Assembly: GCF_001605895.1 (NCBI RefSeq)
Contig: NZ_LUAW01000031.1
Location: 1 to 43,159 of the forward strand
DNA: 43,159 nucleotides
From: Acinetobacter pragensis
GTDB lineage: Bacteria > Pseudomonadota > Gammaproteobacteria > Pseudomonadales > Moraxellaceae
Direction: 5' to 3'
Position numbers and translations under genes: made by a program. Positions 18,786 to 26,710 of the stretch are shown here, in pieces. Within the stretch, counting starts at the first letter, position 1. The number at the start of each line of letters is the position of its first letter. The notes below the pieces were generated by a model, which worked only from the letters and a program-made list of their open reading frames with translations, was not told where the DNA came from and ran no database searches.

Positions 18786-19640
18786 TCAGTTATTTCGGCC
18801 CATCACACCGCGAATAGTATTCATAATGTCTGCAGGTAACACCACAGTTTTAGCATTATTGGATTTCGACATATCCTGCATGGCTTTAACGTACTGCTCA
18901 CCCAAAAGGTAAGCGACAGGAATTTCTTTATCGCCAACAGCAGAAGTCACCATCTCAATGGCTTTTTGCGATGCTTCAGCCAGCACCACCTGCGCTTCTG
19001 CATCGCGGCGCGAGGCTTCTAAGCGGCCATCAGCTTCTAAAATAGCGGCTTGCTTTTCACCATCGGCCTTGGTTACAGTAGCGCGGCGCTGACGTTCAGC
19101 GGCTGCCTGTTCTTCCATCGCGGACTGCATGGTGCTGGATGGTTTAATGTCTTGAATTTCTACGGTTTTTAACGTAATTCCCCAGTCTGAAATATCATCA
19201 GAAATACTGGCTTTTAGTCGGGCTTTAATATGGTCACGAGAAGATAAGGCATCATCTAAATCCATTTCTCCGACAATTGAACGCAATGCCGTCTGTACCA
19301 GATTCTGAATGGCCCAAGTATAGTTTTCAATGCCATAAACGGCTTTTTCAGGTGTGGTGAGATTAATGTAGGCAACTGCATTCATCAGCAGTACAGCATT
19401 ATCGCGGGTAATCACTTCCTGTGACGGAATATCCAAAACGATATCTTTGGTGGTGACTTTGTAAGAGACTTCATCGACATAAGGAATGACGAAATTCAAA
19501 CCGGGGCCTAAAGTGGTGTGGTATTTCCCTAAACGTTGAACAATCCATTTATAGCCTTGGGGCACAATGCGCACACCTTTAAAAATGGTGACGGCAACAA
19601 AGGCCAGCAGGGCAAATACAACAATTGTAGCTGCGCTCAT
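18786..19640 (-). CDS. qmcA: QmcA-like SPFH/Band 7 (stomatin-type) membrane protein
   Basis: SPFH proteins form ring-shaped oligomers in ordered membrane patches and are linked with protease control and envelope stress. The 284-residue product has an N-terminal membrane anchor (about residues 3-20), the stomatin signature VPQGYKWIVQRLGKYHTTLG (27-46) and a helix with repeated Ala/Glu (SAMEEQAAAERQRRA, then KADGEKQAAILEADGRLEAS), as in QmcA/paraslipins. The NfeD partner gene is four bases upstream on the same strand, the classical STOPP-NfeD pair. Confidence 0.92.
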   Translation of the reverse strand: MSAATIVVFALLAFVAVTIFKGVRIVPQGYKWIVQRLGKYHTTLGPGLNFVIPYVDEVSYKVTTKDIVLDIPSQEVITRDNAVLLMNAVAYINLTTPEKAVYGIENYTWAIQNLVQTALRSIVGEMDLDDALSSRDHIKARLKASISDDISDWGITLKTVEIQDIKPSSTMQSAMEEQAAAERQRRATVTKADGEKQAAILEADGRLEASRRDAEAQVVLAEASQKAIEMVTSAVGDKEIPVAYLLGEQYVKAMQDMSKSNNAKTVVLPADIMNTIRGVMGRNN

Positions 19641-19644
19641 TTAT

Positions 19645-20136
19645 TTACTCACTTTTTTCGTTGTTTATCGTGTGGTCTGTGGGGCTGTGCAATTGCACAA
19701 CAAGATCATTGCCTAAAATATCTGTCACACGGACGCGGTCACCGACTTGAACAGGCGATAAGGTGCGGCAATTCCATTCATCAGAGCCTAGAACAGGCAT
19801 AGGAAAGCGCACTTTAATTTGATCGTGGTCTAAATTGGTTTGAATGACCATGCCGACTTGGCCGATGGTCGCTTCGCGCGACAAGCCCGCTTTGGTTTTA
19901 TCTGTCGATAACGGTTTGATAAATTTAAACCATGCTACGGTGCATAAAATAGACAGAATAATCCAAGTCACAAACTGAGTTGTTGTGCCCATCATTGGAA
20001 AAAGAAAATACAAAATGCCGACCATGATGGCGCCAATGCCAAACCACAGAGCGGCGAAAGCGGGCAGCAGCAATTCAGAGAGAATCAGCAAAACGCCCAA
20101 AACAAACCAGTGCCAAGGTTCTAAAACAAATTCCAT
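19645..20136 (-). CDS. NfeD family membrane protein (short form), QmcA partner
   Basis: A 163-residue protein with about four membrane helices (residues 8-75) followed by a soluble OB-fold domain (about 85-155, ATIGQVGMVIQTNLD and GDRVRVTDILGNDLVV). This is the short NfeD form lacking the serine protease domain. Short NfeD proteins are nearly always encoded next to SPFH proteins and are thought to help their assembly. The E. coli equivalent is YbbK-type next to qmcA. It starts the two-gene operon. Confidence 0.88.
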   Translation of the reverse strand: MEFVLEPWHWFVLGVLLILSELLLPAFAALWFGIGAIMVGILYFLFPMMGTTTQFVTWIILSILCTVAWFKFIKPLSTDKTKAGLSREATIGQVGMVIQTNLDHDQIKVRFPMPVLGSDEWNCRTLSPVQVGDRVRVTDILGNDLVVQLHSPTDHTINNEKSE

Positions 20137-20146
20137 ACATCTGCCC

Positions 20147-20206
20147 GTGTATTGCTCTAAAGGATAGAGTTGAATTGTGTATCGCCCTAATAAATAGAGC
20201 TGAATT
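20147..20206. repeat. imperfect 30-bp tandem duplication upstream of nfeD
   Basis: Positions 20147-20176 and 20177-20206 match at 24 of 30 bases; both contain GTGTAT-GC-CTAA-ATAGAG-TGAATT in that order. The repeat lies in the leader/promoter region of the nfeD-qmcA pair. Confidence 0.7.
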
Positions 20207-20234
20207 GATATAGATGGCCATGCATCTATATCAA
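20205..20234. repeat. perfect 12-bp inverted repeat between the patatin gene and nfeD
   Basis: TTGATATAGATG (20205-20216) / CATCTATATCAA (20223-20234) with a 6-nt spacer. No T run follows on either strand, so it may be a factor-dependent terminator or an operator rather than an intrinsic terminator. Confidence 0.7.
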
Positions 20235-20285
20235 TGTAGCAGATGAATAAGTTTTTGAATATTTAAAAAATTACTAAATTTAAAA

Positions 20286-21209
20286 TCAGATTTTGAATTT
20301 AGGCGCTGGCGCAGGCTTCAGGGCAGCAGGCGAGGCTTTGAAATCACTCACCGCTTTTTGAATGGCGCGGATTTTCAGCTGCGCAGCTTTTTCACCTTCT
20401 AAAATGGTCTGATTGCTGGATTTAATATCAAGCGTGCCAATATGGCCAACTTTAGGCTGAATCACAATATTGGCGCGGTTCAGCTCTTCATTGATGCTTT
20501 GCTGGCCCATAATGTTCAGGGTTTGATCCAGTACGCTAAACATATTCAGCGCCTTGCTGCCGTCTGGGCGGGCAGAAATATCGACGGCAAGGACAATATC
20601 TGCGCCCATATCTTTCGCTGTTTTGACTGGAATTGGACTGACTAGACCGCCATCGACATATTTTAAACCGCCAATGGTTGCCGGAACAAAAACGTTAGGA
20701 ATGCTGCAGGACGCACGAACGGCCTGGCCTGCATTGCCTTTAATAAAGTCGGCTTTACGCCCGGTATCTAAGCGGGTGGCAACCGCTGCAAAGCGGATTG
20801 GAAATTGCTCAATAGGTTTATTGCCAACATGCTGGTTCACATAATCCTGCAATTTTTGACCTAAAATTACGCCTTGGCGGTTTAAAGTTAAATCCCGGAT
20901 ATCAGATTCTTTAAAATTTAAGGCAATCTGCTGCATTTGATAGGGTGTTTTACCGCTGGCGTACAGGCTGCCGACAAAACTTCCGGCGCTGGTGCCCGTC
21001 ACAATTTTCGGTTTAATGCCATGCGATTCCAATACTTTTAATACGCCAATATGGGCAAAGCCTTTGGCGCCGCCGCCGCCAAGCGCAATGGCAATTACAG
21101 GCTCGCGGGGTTTAATCGGGGTGGTTTTTACTGGCGTATTCACGGCTTTATCACAGCCAGCAAGGCTAAGGCCCAGAATGCCGATTAACGAATAATGTAA
21201 TAATCTCAT
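20286..21209 (-). CDS. patatin-like phospholipase, predicted lipoprotein
   Basis: A 307-residue protein from ATG 21209 with a lipoprotein signal peptide and lipobox LAGC (Cys19), so it should be anchored in the cell envelope. The patatin catalytic parts are all present: oxyanion loop GGGGAKG (44-50), nucleophile GTSAG with Ser74, and Asp186 in VDGGLV. By family it is a serine acyl hydrolase of phospholipids or other lipids (RssA/NTE group). The open frame extends to 21398, overlapping the acyltransferase gene; the later ATG leaves a clean signal peptide. It is 64 nt downstream of the acyltransferase gene on the same strand. Confidence 0.9.
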   Translation of the reverse strand: MRLLHYSLIGILGLSLAGCDKAVNTPVKTTPIKPREPVIAIALGGGGAKGFAHIGVLKVLESHGIKPKIVTGTSAGSFVGSLYASGKTPYQMQQIALNFKESDIRDLTLNRQGVILGQKLQDYVNQHVGNKPIEQFPIRFAAVATRLDTGRKADFIKGNAGQAVRASCSIPNVFVPATIGGLKYVDGGLVSPIPVKTAKDMGADIVLAVDISARPDGSKALNMFSVLDQTLNIMGQQSINEELNRANIVIQPKVGHIGTLDIKSSNQTILEGEKAAQLKIRAIQKAVSDFKASPAALKPAPAPKFKI

Positions 21210-21273
21210 AAAATAAAACTGATGAAGTTCTGTACAAATAGGCGCACATCTCAGCAAAAAAATGAAGATATTG

Positions 21274-21912
21274 CTAGCGGTTTTTCCATCGCTTTTGTAA
21301 CGGCTTGGCCAGCCAATCTGGATTTTTAGGTGAAAACTTGCCTTCATAGCGCTGCAGAATCTGTTCCAGATCCGCTTCAAAATTGCCTGTCGGTTCAAAA
21401 ATGCCTAAGCAATGAATAATTTTGTTTTCATAATCAAAAGAGAACATCACAATGGGGATTTGGGCTTCATCAGCAATATAATAAAAGCCGCTTTTGATTT
21501 TATCGGCCTGCTTGCGCGTGCCTTCTGGCGCCATACCAACCCAAATTTTATCCTTCGCATGAATAATCTCAGCAATCTGTCTGGTCAGCCCTTGCTGGCT
21601 GCTTCTGTTCACCGGAATTACCCCAATCCATTCCAGCAGCGGTTTTAATGGGGTATTGAACAAAGTGTGCTTGCCGAAAATGGTAATTTGAATGCCAAGG
21701 CCGAGTAAGGCGGTAAAGCCATGCCACGCGTCTATATTTGAGGTATGCGGTGAAATAATGGCGACTGCTTTAGGTAAATTGGGAAATTCGCCTTCAAAGC
21801 TCCAGCCCTGAGCCAGAAACATGCGTTTAAACAGCTGTTTGCTCAAGGCTGATCCGCGTGCAGGGACTTGGTCTGGCAGTGTTGGAAAATGCTGGGTCAT
21901 TGTTTTTATCAT
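21274..21912 (-). CDS. PlsC-like acyltransferase
   Basis: A 212-residue member of the 1-acylglycerol-3-phosphate acyltransferase family. The catalytic block I is H56-TSNI-D61 (HX4D) and block III is PEGTR at 129-133. The region before block I has no clear membrane helix. This short type differs from canonical PlsC and is often annotated as a 1-acyl-sn-glycerol-3-phosphate or ornithine-lipid type acyltransferase, so the acceptor is uncertain. AGGA lies seven bases before ATG 21912. It probably shares a transcript with the patatin-like lipoprotein, suggesting linked acylation and deacylation of envelope lipids. Confidence 0.85.
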   Translation of the reverse strand: MIKTMTQHFPTLPDQVPARGSALSKQLFKRMFLAQGWSFEGEFPNLPKAVAIISPHTSNIDAWHGFTALLGLGIQITIFGKHTLFNTPLKPLLEWIGVIPVNRSSQQGLTRQIAEIIHAKDKIWVGMAPEGTRKQADKIKSGFYYIADEAQIPIVMFSFDYENKIIHCLGIFEPTGNFEADLEQILQRYEGKFSPKNPDWLAKPLQKRWKNR

Positions 21913-22053
21913 TGATATCCTGTCATTTAAATTATCATAGGCCCTGAAAACCCGGACTGCATTGGCAAGATTGTGCAGTTTATTCTGAGGAGATGATCAG
22001 CAGCGCAGTGTTTTGCTGTGCGATGGCAAACCCGAAAATTGCAAGGAAATTTC

Positions 22054-23349
22054 ATGCTCCAAATGCGCAATGTCTATATATTGCTGTTTTCGCTGTATTG
22101 GGCGCAAGGTCTGCCGGTCGGCTTTATGACGCATGCGCTACCGGTGATTTTGCGGGCAGAGGGTGTATCTTTGGCGCATATCGGCGGTTTTGGCCTGCTG
22201 ATGCTGCCTTGGTCAATTAAAATTTTCTGGGCGCCTTGGGTTGACCGGTTTGGGGCCGCAGATCGGGGACATTACCGGTCTTGGATTATTCCAGCCCAGC
22301 TGCTGACGGCAGGGGTGTTAATTGGACTGTCTTTTTTACCAATCCATGCATTGAATCAGCCAGTTTATTTATTGGCATTTTTTATTGCCTTGCTCAGCAT
22401 GAATTTAATTGGCGCAACACAGGATGTCGCCACGGATGGATTGGCTGTAAATATTTTAAAAGCTGAACAGCAGCACTGGGGCAATGTTTTTCAAGTGGTC
22501 GGTTCACGGCTTGGCTTTATTGTCGGAGGCGGAGCGATTTTATGGGCTTTAGATTGGCTGCAATGGCAAAGCACGTTCCTAATTTTAGCTGGCTTGGTTG
22601 TGCTGAATACCCTGCCTGTAATATTTTTTAAGGCACAGCCGCGTTTCCCTGTATGCGGGCAAAGCGGGCAGCAGACTAAAAAGTCTGGATCCTGGAAAGC
22701 GCAGAAGCAAGCGGTCAGCCGCTATTTATCCTATTACCTGCAAAATTCAGAATTGCGCTTTTGGCTGTGGGTACTGCTGACTTTTAAGGTTGCTGATGGT
22801 TTGGCTGGGCCGCTTTTAAAACCGTTGATGGTGGATATGGGGCTGAGCTTTTCGCAAATTGGCATTTATGTAACCATGCTGGGCGCATGCGCAGCGCTTG
22901 TGGGTGCCGGTTTGGCGGGAGTCAGTTTAAAACGGCTGTCACGTTTTCATGCCTTGCTTATTTTTTCTATTGTTAAAGTTTTTAGTTTGGGCGCCTATGC
23001 ATGGCTGGCATGGAAATATGATCATCAGCAGCAGGTTTCCCTCTGGATGATTTATGCTGTGAATGCTGCAGAAGATATGGTCTCCGCCATGCTTTTGGTG
23101 GTGATGCTGACTGTGGTCATGCAATATAGCCGCAAGCATTTGGCTGGAACAGATTTTACCTTTCAAGTGTCGCTGATGGCGACGGTAAGCGGCGGGCTGT
23201 ACAGCTTGAGCGGCATCATGGCAGAACTTCTCGGCTATAGTTTTTATCTTTTCATCATTACTTTGATTGCTGCAGTTTGCTTAATTCCAATCTACCGCTG
23301 GGGGCGCTGTATTTTTAAAACTCGTGAATTGACAGAGCCGGCAGAATAG
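22054..23349 (+). CDS. MFS transporter of the AmpG / RhtX-FptX type
   Basis: A 431-residue permease with about 12 hydrophobic segments. LYWAQGLPVGFMTHALPVIL (near the N terminus) and GATQDVATDGLAV are typical of the AmpG/acetyl-CoA-transporter-like branch that contains muropeptide permease AmpG and the siderophore importers RhtX and FptX. The QGLPxGF start suits RhtX/FptX best. ATG 22054 is chosen because AAGGA lies seven bases upstream; GTG 22018 is less likely. No siderophore genes or ampD are near, so the substrate is open. Confidence 0.8.
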   Translation: MLQMRNVYILLFSLYWAQGLPVGFMTHALPVILRAEGVSLAHIGGFGLLMLPWSIKIFWAPWVDRFGAADRGHYRSWIIPAQLLTAGVLIGLSFLPIHALNQPVYLLAFFIALLSMNLIGATQDVATDGLAVNILKAEQQHWGNVFQVVGSRLGFIVGGGAILWALDWLQWQSTFLILAGLVVLNTLPVIFFKAQPRFPVCGQSGQQTKKSGSWKAQKQAVSRYLSYYLQNSELRFWLWVLLTFKVADGLAGPLLKPLMVDMGLSFSQIGIYVTMLGACAALVGAGLAGVSLKRLSRFHALLIFSIVKVFSLGAYAWLAWKYDHQQQVSLWMIYAVNAAEDMVSAMLLVVMLTVVMQYSRKHLAGTDFTFQVSLMATVSGGLYSLSGIMAELLGYSFYLFIITLIAAVCLIPIYRWGRCIFKTRELTEPAE

Positions 23350-23386
23350 CCAAAGATAGCTGAGTATATTTTGCGCATATTTCAAT

Positions 23387-24157
23387 ATGGATATTGAACC
23401 AGTATTTATCGCGTTAGGCTTTTTTGCATTTTGCGGCGGATTGATTGATGCCGCTGTGGGCGGCGGAGGGCTTGTTCAATTACCGGCTTTGATGCATGCC
23501 TTGCCTCAATACAGCCTTGCGACAGTTTTCGGCACCAATAAACTGGCAGTTTTAGCGGGAACCTTTTCATCGTTCTTCAGTTATATGCAGAGGATAAAAA
23601 TTGTTTGGGCGTTGCTGCTGCCGACTATGCTGGCGGCCTTTGTCTTTGCCTTTTTTGGCGCAATGTCTGTGGCTTACATTCCAAAGGCTTTGATGCAATA
23701 TGCGGTATTTTTTCTGCTGATTGTGATGGCAGTTTATACCTTTATCAAAAAGGATCTGGGCAAGCTGCACACGCAAATTCAGTGCGGGAAAAAACAAATC
23801 ATGCTGGGAATTGGCTTTGGCGCGCTGATTGGTTTTTATGACGGTGTATTTGGCCCCGGCAGCGGCAGTTTTTTGCTTTTCTTGTTTGTGAAAGTTTTCG
23901 GATTTGATTTTTTGAATGCTTCTGCATCGGCCAAGCTGGTCAATTTGGGCACATTCAGCGCGTCTTTATTGTTCTTTATTCCTTCTGGGCATGTACTTTG
24001 GATGATCGGCAGCATGGTGGCGCTATGCAATATCGCCGGTTCTATCTGCGGTACCTTTTTGGCGCTGCGTTACGGCAGCGGTTTTATCCGAATTTTTTTC
24101 TTTATTCTGCTGCTGTTTTTAATTGGCCGAATGGGGCTGGAAATTTTTACAGGCTAA
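23387..24157 (+). CDS. TSUP family (TauE/SafE) permease
   Basis: A 256-residue inner-membrane protein with about eight hydrophobic segments and the two-fold repeated family signature: GGLIDAAVGGGGLVQLPAL (residues 18-36) and IGFYDGVFGPGSGSFLLFLF (about 147-166). TSUP proteins export or import sulfite, sulfoacetate and other sulfonates or organic anions. It lies 37 nt after the MFS gene on the same strand and may be cotranscribed, but their substrates need not be related. Confidence 0.87.
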   Translation: MDIEPVFIALGFFAFCGGLIDAAVGGGGLVQLPALMHALPQYSLATVFGTNKLAVLAGTFSSFFSYMQRIKIVWALLLPTMLAAFVFAFFGAMSVAYIPKALMQYAVFFLLIVMAVYTFIKKDLGKLHTQIQCGKKQIMLGIGFGALIGFYDGVFGPGSGSFLLFLFVKVFGFDFLNASASAKLVNLGTFSASLLFFIPSGHVLWMIGSMVALCNIAGSICGTFLALRYGSGFIRIFFFILLLFLIGRMGLEIFTG

Positions 24158-24268
24158 ATGCTGCTGATGAATGCGTGCAGTGTTGATACCAGTATTAAAT
24201 TGAAGTGTCTGCTGAAAAATAAGCATTTCAAAGGTGCATACACGTGTCAAAGACTTGCCAGAAGCAGA

Positions 24269-24299
24269 ATTAAGCCAGTTTTAAGTTTACGAATTTAAG
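24269..24299 (+). promoter_or_regulatory. PmrA box upstream of pmrC
   Basis: ATTAAG-N5-TTTAAG (24269-24274 and 24280-24285) is an exact match to the PmrA half-site pattern HTTAAD-N5-HTTAAD, and a third half-site TTTAAG follows at 24294-24299. The box lies 50-66 bp upstream of the pmrC start codon, so PmrA probably activates its own operon. Confidence 0.75.
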
Positions 24300-24334
24300 G
24301 TAGCAGTATCTGTAAATGCCAATGATATATAGAG

Positions 24335-26011
24335 ATGCTGACAAGATTATCTGTACTGAAGAAAAAAATACCGCCTATTTCATTAGCACAATTTAATTTT
24401 TTTGTAGCGCTGTGGCTGGGTCTTGCACTGAATTTAACCTTTTATGAAAAAATTCAGGCGCTCACGCCATATCATGGAATAAAAGCACAGCTGTTTATTG
24501 CGGCGACGGTGGCGGTCGTGATTGCGCTTTATAACGTGCTGCTGCAGCTGCTGCAATGGCGCTGGAACGCTAAGGCGCTGGCTGCGGTCTGGCTGTTTAT
24601 TGGCGGATTCAGCGCATATTTTGTGTCCAGTTTGGGAGTGGTGATTTCACCTGATCAGATTCAGAACGCAATGCAAACAGATCCGAATGAAATGAAAGAC
24701 TTGGCATCTATTCGGCTGCTGTTTTGGACGGTGTGCATGGTGATGCTGCCGATTGGCGTTTTATTCCTTATTCCTATTCAGAAAGAAAAAGCATCAAAAG
24801 TACTGCTGAAAAAAATGCTGAATATTGTGGCTTCTTTTGCTGTCATTGGTGGGATGCTGTTTATTTTTTATGTAGATTATGCTGCAATTTTTCGTGAACA
24901 CCGCGATTTAAAAGGCATGCTCTCACCGCAAAATGCGATTGCTTCAAGTCTGTCGTATTACCGCCATCAATCGCCTGAACAGAATTTTCCTCTGGTTTCT
25001 TATGGGGTAGATGCGCACCGCAGCGTAGGAGTTACAAATGCTGAAAAGCCAAAACTGATGGTATTGGTGGTGGGAGAAACAGCGCGGGCAGAAAGTTTTG
25101 CGCTAAATGGTTATGCAAAGAATACCAATCCTGAATTATCTCAATTGGATATTATTAACTTCAGTCAGGTGAGCTCTTGCGGCACAGCAACAGCAGTATC
25201 TGTACCGTGCATGTTTTCGGGTATGCCGCGCAAAGAGTATGATGCAAAGCTGGCCAGCCATCGGGAAGGCTTATTGGATATTGCTAAGCGCGCAGGCTAC
25301 AAAGTGGCTTGGCTGGACAATAATTCAGGCTGTAAAGGCGCCTGCAACCGTATTGAGCAAGTTCAGTTCAGCCCTGAATTGAAAAAGAAATGGTGCAGCG
25401 GCGCAAGTGGGGAATGCCATGATGAAATTTTAGTTGATGGCCTGAAACAGTATATTCAAGCGATTCCTGCCAATGACGCTGCACCGCGCTTAATTGTGCT
25501 GCATCAGATGGGCAGTCATGGCCCCGCTTACTATGCCCGCAGTGAAGCGCCGTATCAGCCCTTCAAGCCGACTTGCGATACCAATGCCATTCAAGGCTGT
25601 TCTACCGAGTCGTTGATTAATTCTTATGATAATTCAATTATCTATACAGATCATGTGCTCAGCAGCATCATCCATGAATTGCAGGGCGTCAAAAAATATC
25701 AAACCGGTTTTTGGTATTTGTCTGATCATGGTGAATCGACTGGTGAGCATGGCATGTATTTGCATGGCGCGCCTTATGCCATTGCCCCTGAGCAGCAAAC
25801 GCATGTGCCGATGCTGATGTGGTTTTCTGCAGAATGGAAAGCAAAAAATCAGCAGCAAATGACTTGCCTTAGTGCGCAAAAAAGCAAAGAATTAAGTCAG
25901 GACAATCTATTTCCAAGCCTGCTGAGCCTGTTGGATATACAAACCCAAGTGATTGATGAAAAGAATGATATGCTTCAAAACTGCGCGCCGGCAGGCAAAG
26001 CGAGTATCTAA
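24335..26011 (+). CDS. pmrC: PmrC/EptA, lipid A phosphoethanolamine transferase
   Basis: This inner-membrane enzyme transfers phosphoethanolamine from phosphatidylethanolamine to lipid A, lowering negative charge and giving polymyxin resistance. The 558-residue product has five N-terminal membrane helices (to about residue 180) and a periplasmic alkaline-phosphatase-like domain. The zinc/catalytic motifs are VVGETARAESFALNGY (Glu248) and CGTATAVSVPCMFS (282-295, with the catalytic Thr), plus LSDHGES and HVPM later. Paired cysteines for periplasmic disulfides are present (NNSGCKGAC, WCSGASGEC). It is the first gene of pmrCAB and ends three bases before pmrA. Confidence 0.95.
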   Translation: MLTRLSVLKKKIPPISLAQFNFFVALWLGLALNLTFYEKIQALTPYHGIKAQLFIAATVAVVIALYNVLLQLLQWRWNAKALAAVWLFIGGFSAYFVSSLGVVISPDQIQNAMQTDPNEMKDLASIRLLFWTVCMVMLPIGVLFLIPIQKEKASKVLLKKMLNIVASFAVIGGMLFIFYVDYAAIFREHRDLKGMLSPQNAIASSLSYYRHQSPEQNFPLVSYGVDAHRSVGVTNAEKPKLMVLVVGETARAESFALNGYAKNTNPELSQLDIINFSQVSSCGTATAVSVPCMFSGMPRKEYDAKLASHREGLLDIAKRAGYKVAWLDNNSGCKGACNRIEQVQFSPELKKKWCSGASGECHDEILVDGLKQYIQAIPANDAAPRLIVLHQMGSHGPAYYARSEAPYQPFKPTCDTNAIQGCSTESLINSYDNSIIYTDHVLSSIIHELQGVKKYQTGFWYLSDHGESTGEHGMYLHGAPYAIAPEQQTHVPMLMWFSAEWKAKNQQQMTCLSAQKSKELSQDNLFPSLLSLLDIQTQVIDEKNDMLQNCAPAGKASI

Positions 26012-26014
26012 TAC

Positions 26015-26689
26015 ATGAATAAAATATTGATCATTGAAGATGACTTTATGATTGCGGAATCCACTCAAACCTTGCTGAAGTATCAAGGTTTTGAAGTTGT
26101 CTGGGTCAATAACGGCATTGACGGCCTCAAACAAATCCAGCAGGAACCTATTGATGCCGTATTGCTGGATTTAGGCCTGCCGATGATGGACGGCATGCAA
26201 GTGCTGAAACAAATCCGGCAAAATTATCCGGTGCTTCCCGTATTGATTATTTCAGCCCGCGATCAGCTGCAGCAGCGGGTAGACGGCCTGAATCATGGCG
26301 CCGATGATTATTTAATTAAACCCTATGAATTTGATGAATTGCTGGCGCGCTTGAATGCTCTGCTGCGCCGCAGCGGTAAAGCGCAGCTGCAAAACAGCCA
26401 GTCGACTTTAACGCATGGCGATTTAGTGCTGGATGTGGAGCAGCACTTGGTCAAGTTCAAAGGTGAGTATATTGATTTATCCAACCGTGAATGGGCAATC
26501 TTGCTTCCTTTGGTCATGCACCCCAATAAAATTTTCTCCAAATCTAATTTGGAAGACAAGCTGTATGACTATGACAGTGAAATCAACAGCAACACCATTG
26601 AGGTTTATGTGCATCATTTGCGCAATAAACTGGGTAAAGATTTTATTCGGACCATTCGAGGCTTGGGTTACCGTCTGGGGCAGCTCTAA
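26015..26689 (+). CDS. pmrA: PmrA, OmpR-type response regulator
   Basis: PmrA activates lipid A modification genes. The 224-residue product has a receiver domain with acidic pocket EDD (8-10), phosphoacceptor Asp52 (LLDLGLP) and Lys near 102 (LIKPYEFDEL), and a C-terminal winged helix with TIEVYVHHLRNKLGKDFIRT and GLGYRLGQL. These stretches are very close to Acinetobacter PmrA. It starts three bases after the pmrC stop with little ribosome-binding sequence, so coupling to pmrC translation is likely. Confidence 0.95.
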   Translation: MNKILIIEDDFMIAESTQTLLKYQGFEVVWVNNGIDGLKQIQQEPIDAVLLDLGLPMMDGMQVLKQIRQNYPVLPVLIISARDQLQQRVDGLNHGADDYLIKPYEFDELLARLNALLRRSGKAQLQNSQSTLTHGDLVLDVEQHLVKFKGEYIDLSNREWAILLPLVMHPNKIFSKSNLEDKLYDYDSEINSNTIEVYVHHLRNKLGKDFIRTIRGLGYRLGQL

Positions 26690-26710
26690 ACACTTAGGAT
26701 CACGCAAATT

